DNA of 14,104 nucleotides from Hyphomicrobiales bacterium. GTDB lineage: Bacteria; Pseudomonadota; Alphaproteobacteria; Rhizobiales; Aestuariivirgaceae. The position numbers and the translations under genes are program-made. The notes under the pieces were generated by a model, which had not been told where the DNA came from, searched no databases, and worked only from the letters and a program-made list of their open reading frames with translations. This document shows, piece after piece, positions 7,135 to 13,519 of this stretch (within the stretch, counting starts at the first letter, position 1; every line of letters begins with the position of its first letter). The DNA lies in NCBI GenBank assembly GCA_027067085.1, contig JAMOMM010000146.1:1-14104 (forward strand). Direction: 5' to 3'.

Positions 7135-8241
7135 ATGTTTAACAGACTGATTACAGGTCTGATGGCGCTTGCTGTCAGCATGACAATACTCTTTACAACT
7201 GCACAAGCAGAAACAATCACCGTAAGCGATACCATGGGCCGAAAGGTTCAGGTTCCAGCCAATGCCAAACGTATTTTGCTCGGTTTTTATTTTGAGGACT
7301 TCTACGCAATTGGGGGACCGAACGCATATGACAAGGTTGTTGCCATCTCCAAACCAGCCTGGCGCAACTGGCGCAATTCGCAGTGGAAGACCTATGTTGC
7401 CGCAAACCCGAAAATCGCAAAAATTGCCGATGTTGGGGAAGTTGATGCGGGAACATTTTCAATTGAAACCGCAATTGCAGCCAGACCAGCAGTGGCAATT
7501 ATTGCTGGTTGGCAGTTCAGGGCTCTTGGCGACACTGTTGCCAAGCTGGAAGCAGCAGGCATTCCCGTCGTTGTTGCAGACTATAATGCTCAAACTGTTG
7601 AAAAGCATGTTATCAGCACACGGATGATTGGCAAAATTCTTGGTCAGGAAGAACGGGCCCAAAAGCTTGCCGACCAATATGCGACAGCTGTTGCTGATGT
7701 TGAAAGCCGTATCAAAAAAGCCGGAGGCGATCCTAAGCGGGTTTATGTTGAGATTGGCAGCAAGGGGGCTGGTGAATTTGGCAATACTTATACAGATCAT
7801 ATGTGGGGCAGGATCGTCGGTCTGGCCGGAGGCAACAACATAGCACTGGGCCAAGTCGGCCGATCTACGCCACTCAACCCAGAATACATTCTGGCGACAA
7901 ACCCGCAAGCCATTTTTATTGCTGGTTCCTACTGGACCAATCGAAAAAATGCTGTCGTCATGGGATTTGGTGTCAAGCCAGAACTGACTAGAGCACGCTT
8001 GATGCCTTATACAAAGCGGCCGGGGTGGCAAAGCATAGATGCCGTCAAGTCTGGCGAGGTTCATGCCCTTTACCATGGTGGAGCACGTACACTTTATGAC
8101 TTCACATTCCTTCAATATATCGCCAAGGTTCTTTATCCAAAAGCATTTGCTGATGTTGATCCACTGGCCAATCATCGCAAGTTTTATGAAACCTGGCTGC
8201 CCGTGAAGGCAGAAGGTGTTTTCATGCTCAAACTCAAATAA
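7135..8241 (+). CDS. Periplasmic metal-complex binding protein of a FecBCD-type ABC importer
   Basis: A class III (helical-backbone) substrate-binding protein of 368 residues that captures its ligand in the periplasm and delivers it to the permease encoded next. A Sec signal peptide is clear (hydrophobic 5-21, cleavage near AQA-ET at 25/26). No lipobox Cys is present, so it should be soluble. The fold pattern is typical: TITVSDTMGRKVQVP (27-41) at the start of lobe 1, VAIIAGW (120-126), a long linker helix (about 170-195), then VYVEIGSKGAGEFGNTY (203-219) starting lobe 2. Aromatic and charged stretches such as GSYW (264-267) and YHGGARTLYDF (313-323) may line the site. Such proteins bind ferric siderophores, heme, cobalamin, Ni-histidine or molybdate; the ligand here is not readable. 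It is followed by a hairpin and then the permease. Confidence 0.9.
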   Translation: MFNRLITGLMALAVSMTILFTTAQAETITVSDTMGRKVQVPANAKRILLGFYFEDFYAIGGPNAYDKVVAISKPAWRNWRNSQWKTYVAANPKIAKIADVGEVDAGTFSIETAIAARPAVAIIAGWQFRALGDTVAKLEAAGIPVVVADYNAQTVEKHVISTRMIGKILGQEERAQKLADQYATAVADVESRIKKAGGDPKRVYVEIGSKGAGEFGNTYTDHMWGRIVGLAGGNNIALGQVGRSTPLNPEYILATNPQAIFIAGSYWTNRKNAVVMGFGVKPELTRARLMPYTKRPGWQSIDAVKSGEVHALYHGGARTLYDFTFLQYIAKVLYPKAFADVDPLANHRKFYETWLPVKAEGVFMLKLK

Positions 8242-8252
8242 TCCAGCAAAAT

Positions 8253-8280
8253 GGCAAGGGTGTTTTTCAATGCCCTTGCC
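8253..8280 (+). promoter_or_regulatory. Intercistronic hairpin between binding protein and permease
   Basis: GGCAAGGG (8253-8260) and CCCTTGCC (8273-8280) form a perfect 8-bp GC-rich stem with a 12-base loop, 12 bases after the binding-protein stop. No T-run follows. Such hairpins often protect the upstream message and so give more binding protein than permease. It also covers the alternative permease start at 8270, which favours the start at 8297. Confidence 0.6.
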
Positions 8281-8296
8281 GGAAAACGAGTTAATC

Positions 8297-9340
8297 ATGA
8301 CTTCGCAAACGATAAAATCCTACCGCCAACTGGTTGCGCGCCGCTTCTTTTGGGCATTATTCACTGCCTCCGGGTTAGCAATCATCATCATAATTGATAT
8401 TCTGGTAGGACCTGCTTTCCTGAATGTCTTTGATGTTCTCGCGTCTCTTGTTCTGCCCAAGGCTTCAGTGGATCCAATGGTCTATGTCATTGTGCATTCG
8501 ATCAGGCTTCCCATGACGCTAATGGCAATTTTGGTTGGTGCGTCACTCGGGATTGCTGGAGCGCAAATGCAGACGATCTTGGGCAACCCTTTAGCTAGTC
8601 CATATACATTAGGCTTCTCAGCAGCAGCTGGTTTTGGTGCTGCTGTTGTCATCTTGTTCGGTCTGCAATTGCCATTAATTCCCGAATTTACTGTTCCTGT
8701 CGCAGCTTTCTTGACCGCTAGTCTGGCTTGCGCTCTGGTTTACGGGTTTGCTCATGTCAGAGGGATTACCTCTGAAATAATGATCCTTGCCGGAATTGCA
8801 ACTTTGTTCCTGTTTCAGTCACTACAGTCATTGATTCAATATCTGGCAGCCCCTGAAGTCCTTCAGGAAATTGTTTTTTGGCTGTTTGGCAGCATGCTCA
8901 AAGCAACGTGGTTTTCTGTCTCGGTCTCGGGTGGAATACTTCTTATTTCAATTTTGCTGCTCGCAAGGGATTCATGGAAACTCACAGCTTTGCGACTTGG
9001 TGATGAACGAGCACGCAGTCTGGGAATTAATGTGCCGCGGCTCCGGTTGAAAATATTTATTATCGTTTCTTTCCTAACCGCCGGTGCTGTTGCTTTTGTC
9101 GGAACGATCGGTTTCGTCGGCCTCGTGGCACCGCACATTGCCCGCATGCTAGTTGGTGAAGACCAACGTTTGTTCATGCCGGTTTCGGGAATTATGGGTG
9201 CAATTGTGATGGTGGGTGCTTCAATTGCATCAAAGGTCATTTCACCAGGTGCGGTTGTTCCAATTGGGATTGTGACAGCCATCGTTGGCGTTCCATTTTT
9301 ATTCGCACTTATTTTGACGGGAAAGAAGAGGCACTGGTAA
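8297..9340 (+). CDS. FecCD-family ABC transporter permease
   Basis: A 347-residue inner-membrane permease, normal for the BtuC/FecCD/FhuB family, expected to act as a homodimer of about ten helices per chain. Family blocks are visible: IRLPMTLMAILVGASLGIAG (69-88), then Q-M-Q and GNPLASPYTLG (96-106), the ATPase-coupling region LRLGDERARSLGIN (232-245), FVGLVAPHIARMLVG (273-287) followed by D289 and R291, and PIGIVTAIVGVPF (322-334). In RLPMT, Met stands where Arg is common. I chose the ATG at 8297, with GAG six bases upstream, because upstream in-frame starts (8216, 8270) overlap the binding-protein gene or the hairpin stem. Its stop overlaps the ATPase start by one base (TAATG), implying translational coupling. 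Confidence 0.93.
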   Translation: MTSQTIKSYRQLVARRFFWALFTASGLAIIIIIDILVGPAFLNVFDVLASLVLPKASVDPMVYVIVHSIRLPMTLMAILVGASLGIAGAQMQTILGNPLASPYTLGFSAAAGFGAAVVILFGLQLPLIPEFTVPVAAFLTASLACALVYGFAHVRGITSEIMILAGIATLFLFQSLQSLIQYLAAPEVLQEIVFWLFGSMLKATWFSVSVSGGILLISILLLARDSWKLTALRLGDERARSLGINVPRLRLKIFIIVSFLTAGAVAFVGTIGFVGLVAPHIARMLVGEDQRLFMPVSGIMGAIVMVGASIASKVISPGAVVPIGIVTAIVGVPFLFALILTGKKRHW

Positions 9341-10125
9341 TGCTGAATGTCACTGGATTAACTGTAAAATATGGATCATTATCTGTCATAACCGATCTGG
9401 CATTTTCGCTGGAACCGGGCAGTTTTACGGCCCTGCTGGGGGCAAACGGGACGGGAAAATCAAGCCTTTTGAAAGGCATTGCCGGAGTTATTCCTGCAAG
9501 CGGAGGCGTTTCTCTGCAAGATCGGAAAAATCTTCAACCTCACCAGCGCGGTGATTCCATTGCTTATATGCCTCAGGATACGGGTGCCACCTCTTCGCTA
9601 ACCGTTATTGAAGTTATATTGCTTGGCCGTTTAAGATCCCTGGGTATGCAAGTTCCCAGATCACTGGAAAATGAGGCAATTAGTATTCTGTCTGGGTTCG
9701 GGTTAGGGGCTTTGGAGACCAGAACCCTTGAAGAAATAAGTGGCGGACAGCGACAACTGGTTTACCTGGCTCAATCGCTATTTCGGAACCCCGATATTCT
9801 TCTTCTTGATGAACCAACTGCTGCTCTGGATTTGCGCCACCAACTCATTGTCCTTGACCGAGTCAGCTCCCATTGCCGCAAGAATGGAACTATCGCAATT
9901 GCTGCAATGCATGATCTGTCGCTTGCAGCAAAATGTGCAGATCGGTTGATTTGCATGTCTGATGGCAAGATTGTCGCTGACGGTAAACCAACTGAAGTTT
10001 TATCGGTTTCGCTAATACGAGACCTTTACGGTGTTGAAGCTGACCTTGTTACTGGTTCAAATGGCATATTACATATTACACCGTTAAATGCCGTCGAATT
10101 AGAAAAAACTGTGAGTCCAGTATGA
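9340..10125 (+). CDS. FecE-type ABC transporter ATP-binding protein
   Basis: A 261-residue cytoplasmic ATPase that powers the permease encoded just upstream. All motifs are intact: Walker A GANGTGKS (34-41), Q-loop Q79 in YMPQD, signature ISGGQRQ (133-139), Walker B ILLLDEP (153-159) with catalytic E158, D-loop AALD (161-164) and H-loop H191 in AAMHDLSLA. The arrangement, with LGR at 95-97 and the HDLSLAAKCADR region, matches the FecE/BtuD/FhuC class used for siderophores, heme and B12. It overlaps the permease by one base and the DUF1636 gene by four bases (ATGA), so all three are probably translated in a coupled way. Confidence 0.95.
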   Translation: MLNVTGLTVKYGSLSVITDLAFSLEPGSFTALLGANGTGKSSLLKGIAGVIPASGGVSLQDRKNLQPHQRGDSIAYMPQDTGATSSLTVIEVILLGRLRSLGMQVPRSLENEAISILSGFGLGALETRTLEEISGGQRQLVYLAQSLFRNPDILLLDEPTAALDLRHQLIVLDRVSSHCRKNGTIAIAAMHDLSLAAKCADRLICMSDGKIVADGKPTEVLSVSLIRDLYGVEADLVTGSNGILHITPLNAVELEKTVSPV

Positions 10126-10499
10126 GTAAACACGAACTGCAAGTTTGTATCGAATGTAAGCATCCAAGCCTAATAGGGCGTTGGTTTGATAAACCGGGCG
10201 GGGCGGCTCTTTTCAACGAACTCAATGATGTTGTGACAGCCCTCGGGTACGATAAAACCGTACTGGTTAGACCTGTCGCATGTCTGGGAAATTGTAATAG
10301 TCGCTGCAGAATTTCTGTAATAGGTAAAAAACGCTGGACCTGGATTTTCGGAGATGTTTTACCAGTGAAAGACAAGTTGGAAATTATCAATTTCCTGGAG
10401 TTGTGGCTGCTTTCTGAAAATGGATTGATTGCGAAAACCAGCAGATCAGATTGGGTTAAGAAAAAGTCACTTGGACGGGTTCCTCCAGAACAATTGTAA
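10122..10499 (+). CDS. DUF1636-like cysteine metal-binding protein
   Basis: A 125-residue soluble protein with no signal peptide. It has five cysteines: C9 and C12 (CxxC), and C54, C58 and C62 in ACLGNCNSRC. WTWIFGDV (72-79) and a C-terminal GRVPPEQL (118-125) follow. This order, CxxC, then CLxNC, an aromatic W-x-[WY]-x-FG block and terminal GR-x-PP, is the DUF1636 pattern. The Cys spacing looks like a thioredoxin-like ferredoxin that could hold an Fe-S cluster or a metal. The function is not established. It starts inside the end of the ATPase gene (ATGA overlap), placing it in the same transport operon and suggesting a cytoplasmic metal-handling or sensing role. No terminator is seen before the right element end. 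Confidence 0.8.
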   Translation: MSKHELQVCIECKHPSLIGRWFDKPGGAALFNELNDVVTALGYDKTVLVRPVACLGNCNSRCRISVIGKKRWTWIFGDVLPVKDKLEIINFLELWLLSENGLIAKTSRSDWVKKKSLGRVPPEQL

Positions 10500-10513
10500 A
10501 GACATTGTTTCCC

Positions 10514-10541
10514 GAATTACGGTGCCAGAATTACGGTGCCA
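10514..10541 (-). repeat. Two tandem 14-bp copies of GAATTACGGTGCCA
   Basis: Perfect back-to-back copies. The inner core is the reverse complement of the CACCGTAATT motif of the left end, so these are the right-end sub-repeats in mirror orientation. They start 14 bases after the DUF1636 stop. Confidence 0.85.
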
Positions 10542-10560
10542 GTTTACTAAAGACACTAAA
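10529..10560 (-). repeat. Right terminal inverted repeat of the islet
   Basis: The reverse complement matches 6452-6483 at 27 of 32 positions. The two ends enclose the whole five-gene operon and nothing else, giving an element of about 4.1 kb. Confidence 0.7.
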
Positions 10561-10616
10561 CAGGTGGCGGTGATTTGTGAGTTTGTGGGGAAGGGACTAC
10601 GGGTAGGCTTGGATGC

Positions 10617-10702
10617 CGCTCACGCTAACTCGCTTTGCCCGTACGCTGCACATCATGCGAAGGCATGTCTCTGACATGGGGCGCGGCGTATAAGTGCCGA
10701 GG
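10617..10702 (+). repeat. Repeat A, copy 2 (86 bp)
   Basis: Same orientation as 6199-6284 with six differences. It lies 56 bases outside the right terminal repeat. The CATGTC-TCT-GACATG hairpin is unchanged. Confidence 0.85.
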
Positions 10703-10726
10703 TGCGGTCGCACCTAGTTTAAGAAC

Positions 10727-10778
10727 GCGCCGTAATTCTTGCACCCTAATTCTAACCTTTTGCAACGGAAAGGCTGAC
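10727..10778 (+). repeat. Degenerate left-end-like motif plus tRNA-hairpin-like sequence
   Basis: CCGTAATTC (10730-10738) and CCCTAATTC (10744-10752) lie 14 bases apart, the same period as in the right element end but in left-end orientation. They run into CTAACCTTTTGCAACGGAAAGGCT, which resembles the hairpin after the tRNA (5966-5991). It may be the remnant of another element end. Confidence 0.45.
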
Positions 10779-10787
10779 ACAAATACA

Positions 10788-10894
10788 CTAGAGTCGGTCT
10801 GGTTTAAATTGAACCAGACCGACCAGCTTAAGGTATTGATAATCTTGCGTTTCATGCAGTGTTTGCGCAACAAACAAAACATGAAACGCTCTAG
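10788..10894 (+). repeat. Repeat B, copy 2 (107 bp)
   Basis: Opposite orientation to copy 1 and the same orientation as copy 3. Both hairpins are intact. The apical loop of the second hairpin reads CGCAA where the other two copies read TGATT. Confidence 0.92.
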
Positions 10895-11142
10895 TTAAAG
10901 TAGCAGTAGTCGTTTCGGAGAAGCGATGAGGGCGGTGAATGTTCAAGGTTTTTGAGTCTTGCCACATTGTTTTGCTGTGTCTCTCTTTAACATATATCTT
11001 TCTCAATATATATCTAAGTCATTGAAATGTATACAAATTTAATCCCATTTATAAAAGGGGCAGAAACTGTCCATTTTAGACTAGACATGCGGCATTTTGA
11101 CGTTAAACCTTTGCAGAATAAAAAATGGTCTGGGAGAAGGAA
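10895..11142. other. Gene-free leader region of hppA
   Basis: No credible coding region was seen. The part from about 10990 to 11060 is strongly AT-rich (CATATATC, CAATATATATC, TATACAAATTTAATCCC) and probably holds the hppA promoter. I could not find a -35/-10 pair with proper spacing that I would defend. Confidence 0.5.
11133..11140 (+). promoter_or_regulatory. Strong Shine-Dalgarno that sets the hppA start
   Basis: GGAGAAGG precedes the ATG at 11143, with GGAG six bases away. An in-frame ATG at 11125 has no ribosome site and would place this element inside the coding region. Confidence 0.85.
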
Positions 11143-13167
11143 ATGTCTATATCACAGCTTGCCATATTACCCCTTTTGGTAGGGGCTATTGGCCTAATTT
11201 GCGCGTATATTCTTTTTGTCATTGTGAAAAAATACCCTGAGGGTGACGAAGCAATTAAGAAAATTGGCGATCAAATTCATTTGGGTGCCATGGTGTTCAT
11301 GAAGCGCGAATATAAAATGCTCTTTATGTTTTTGGTCGTTCTGATTGCCATTTCTTGGGCAGCCCTTGGAAAAGACACGGCAATCGCAGTTATCGTTGGT
11401 GCTGTTTCATCGTCTGTTGCTGGTTGGCTTGGCATGTTTGCAGCAACAAAGGCAAACGTTCGAACGGCTACTGCGGCGAAAAATGAGGGTGCAGCTAGTG
11501 CGCTCACTGTGGCGTTCTTTGGTGGCTCTATTATGGGCCTTTGTGTTGCAGCACTTGGTTTGATCGGTCTTGGCGGTTTGTTTTATGCGTATGGTTTGGC
11601 TGGCGATTTAAGCCCTGAATCATTAAGTCACAATGTGCATGCACTTGAAGGCTTTGGCATGGGTGCAAGTTGTGTGGCTTTGTTCTCACGTATTGGTGGC
11701 GGTATTTTTACCAAGTCTGCTGATGTGGGCGCTGACCTTGTTGGTAAAATTGAAGCGGGTATCCCTGAAGATGATCCACGTAACCCCGGAGTAATTGCCG
11801 ATAATGTTGGCGATAACGTGGGTGATGTTGCGGGTATGGGTAGTGACATTTTCGAAAGCTATTGCGGCGCAATGATTGCTTCGATTGCAATTGCTGCCAC
11901 AACTGCAAATACCGCTTTGATGTTTTTACCGTTAGCTTTGGCAACCGTTGGTTTGGTTGCTTCGATCTTAATGATTGGCGTTGTTAAGATGCGCTCAGGC
12001 GCGGCCCCTGCTGCAGCGCTTCGCACTGGCACACTTGGCGCGCCAGTGTTGTTCTTAGCCGCGGCGTATTTTATTACTCTGCAATTGGGTATCGATATTA
12101 ATGTGTGGTGGGCTGTTGTGTCTGGTGCCGCTGGTGGCGTTGCCATTGGTTTGATTACTGAATATTACACAGGCGGTGCGCCGGTTCGTAAAATTGCTAA
12201 ATCTGGCGAAACAGGCCCAGCTACCGTGATGATTACGGGTCTATCTGTTGGTATGCAATCTGTTGTGATGCCAATTTTTGTTATTGCGATTATTATCTTT
12301 GTTTCAACATCGCTTGCTGGTTTGTATGGCGTAGGTATTGCAGCCGTTGGTATGCTTTCAACCGTTGGCATTACCATGGCGATTGATGCTTATGGCCCTG
12401 TTGCTGATAATGCTGGTGGCATTGCAGAAATGGGCGGCATGGGCAAAGAGGTTCGTGAGATTACTGATAGCTTGGATGAGTTGGGTAATACCACTGCAGC
12501 GATTGGTAAGGGCTTTGCGATTGGTGCTGCGGCGCTGGCGGCTTTGGCGATTATTGCAGCTTTTGGCGCAACGGTGAAAATTCATAATCCTGAATTTAAT
12601 CTTGATCTGTCTAACCCAATTGTTCTGGTTGGTATGTTTATTGGCGGAACCATTCCGTTCTTGGTTTCTGCCATTACAATGACGGCAGTTGGTGATGCAG
12701 CGTTTGAGATGATTAACGAAATTCGCCGCCAATTCCGTGAAATTCCAGGATTGCTGGAAGGCACGGCAGACCCTGACACAGCAAAATGTGTTGATATTGC
12801 AACGACTGCAGCATTGAAGAAAATGTTGTTGCCAGGCGTTATTGCTGTTGCAACTCCTGCATTGGTTGGTTTTATCTTGGGTGCAGAAGCCCTTGGTGGC
12901 TTCCTTGCTGGCGCGCTTTTGGCTTGCGTATTGATGGCGTTGTTTATGGCTAATGCTGGCGGTGCTTGGGATAATGCTAAGAAGTATGTCGAAAAAGGCA
13001 ACTTTGGCGGCAAGGGCACCGACACACACACAGCGGTTGTTGTGGGTGATACTGTTGGCGATCCATTTAAAGATACCTCTGGCCCTGCGATGAACATTCT
13101 CATCAACGTCATGGCCATCGTCAGCTTGGTGATTGCACCATTGTTGACAGCATCGGGTATGTTTTAA
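11143..13167 (+). CDS. hppA: Membrane-bound ion-pumping pyrophosphatase (K+-dependent type)
   Basis: A 674-residue inner-membrane enzyme that hydrolyses cytoplasmic pyrophosphate and pumps H+ or Na+ outward, with many hydrophobic spans (about 16 in the family). The active-site blocks are complete: DVGADLVGK (194-202), IPEDDPRNP (207-215), DNVGDNVGD (220-228), DAYGPVADNAGG (415-426), and the C-terminal GDTVGDPFKDTSGP (635-648). The K+-class site reads GNTTAAIGKG (448-457), with Ala452 and Gly455 where K+-independent enzymes have Lys and Thr. This predicts K+ dependence. The gate glutamate is E238 in SDIFES, the position seen in Na+-pumps and several H+-pumps, so the pumped ion stays open. The gene is apparently monocistronic, between repeat B copies 2 and 3. 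Confidence 0.97.
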   Translation: MSISQLAILPLLVGAIGLICAYILFVIVKKYPEGDEAIKKIGDQIHLGAMVFMKREYKMLFMFLVVLIAISWAALGKDTAIAVIVGAVSSSVAGWLGMFAATKANVRTATAAKNEGAASALTVAFFGGSIMGLCVAALGLIGLGGLFYAYGLAGDLSPESLSHNVHALEGFGMGASCVALFSRIGGGIFTKSADVGADLVGKIEAGIPEDDPRNPGVIADNVGDNVGDVAGMGSDIFESYCGAMIASIAIAATTANTALMFLPLALATVGLVASILMIGVVKMRSGAAPAAALRTGTLGAPVLFLAAAYFITLQLGIDINVWWAVVSGAAGGVAIGLITEYYTGGAPVRKIAKSGETGPATVMITGLSVGMQSVVMPIFVIAIIIFVSTSLAGLYGVGIAAVGMLSTVGITMAIDAYGPVADNAGGIAEMGGMGKEVREITDSLDELGNTTAAIGKGFAIGAAALAALAIIAAFGATVKIHNPEFNLDLSNPIVLVGMFIGGTIPFLVSAITMTAVGDAAFEMINEIRRQFREIPGLLEGTADPDTAKCVDIATTAALKKMLLPGVIAVATPALVGFILGAEALGGFLAGALLACVLMALFMANAGGAWDNAKKYVEKGNFGGKGTDTHTAVVVGDTVGDPFKDTSGPAMNILINVMAIVSLVIAPLLTASGMF

Positions 13168-13169
13168 AG

Positions 13170-13276
13170 CTAGAGTCGTTCTGGCTTACATTGAACCAGA
13201 ACGACCTACTTAAGGTATTGATAGTTTTGCGTTTCATGTAGTGTTTGTGATTCAAACAAAACATGAAACGCTCTAG
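13170..13276 (+). repeat. Repeat B, copy 3 (107 bp), directly behind hppA
   Basis: Starts two bases after the hppA stop. The first stem reads GTCGTTCTGG with CCAGAACGAC: compared with copies 1 and 2, a G:C pair has become T:A with both sides changed, so the stem is kept. Its place in the 3' untranslated region means it would be transcribed with hppA. Confidence 0.92.
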
Positions 13277-13296
13277 ACATAGTTTTACGAAGTTAA

Positions 13297-13325
13297 ACGC
13301 GGTGCTGAAAGGTGCCGCGTTTTTT
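13297..13325 (+). terminator. Rho-independent terminator of hppA
   Basis: CGCGG (13298-13302) pairs with CCGCG (13315-13319), extended inward by weaker pairs around a TGAAAG loop, and is followed by six T. It is a classic intrinsic terminator, lying past repeat B copy 3. Confidence 0.9.
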
Positions 13326-13342
13326 GTTGCTTAAAATTGGTT

Positions 13343-13448
13343 CGTCATGTCAGGACTTGATCCGAGGGTCCAGAGGGCTTGTTAAATTCTATTAACTATA
13401 AAATCGCGTTATACTTTCTGGATCTTCGGATCAAGTCCGAAGATGACG
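13343..13448. repeat. REP-like inverted repeat with GGACTTGATCCGA arms
   Basis: Two 31-base arms (13343-13373 and 13418-13448) are inverted copies at 26 of 31 positions, separated by 44 AT-rich bases. Each arm contains GGACTTGATCCGA or its complement. Arms of this kind (GTCAT, GGxxTTGATCC, TCCAG) recur between genes in many proteobacteria. It sits between the convergent hppA and glutamine synthetase genes and may act as a bidirectional hairpin. Confidence 0.8.
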
Positions 13449-13519
13449 ATGGGAGGATAAAGGTGAGAGGGACATTTCGTTGGCTTGATATAGGGGCCAG
13501 CGGGTAGCATTATCGGTAA

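Noticed and set aside
7459..8298. Long minus-strand open frame opposite the binding-protein gene
   Set aside because: The plus-strand frame has a signal peptide, ribosome site and family motifs. The reverse frame has no recognisable domain and looks like a codon-composition shadow.
12358..13118. Long minus-strand open frames opposite hppA
   Set aside because: Residue content is skewed, no motifs are present, and all of it lies antisense to well-conserved pyrophosphatase blocks.
6327..13276. Repeat B considered as a CRISPR-like array
   Set aside because: The copies are 107 bp long, kilobases apart, in mixed orientation and with internal double hairpins. There are no spacers or cas genes.
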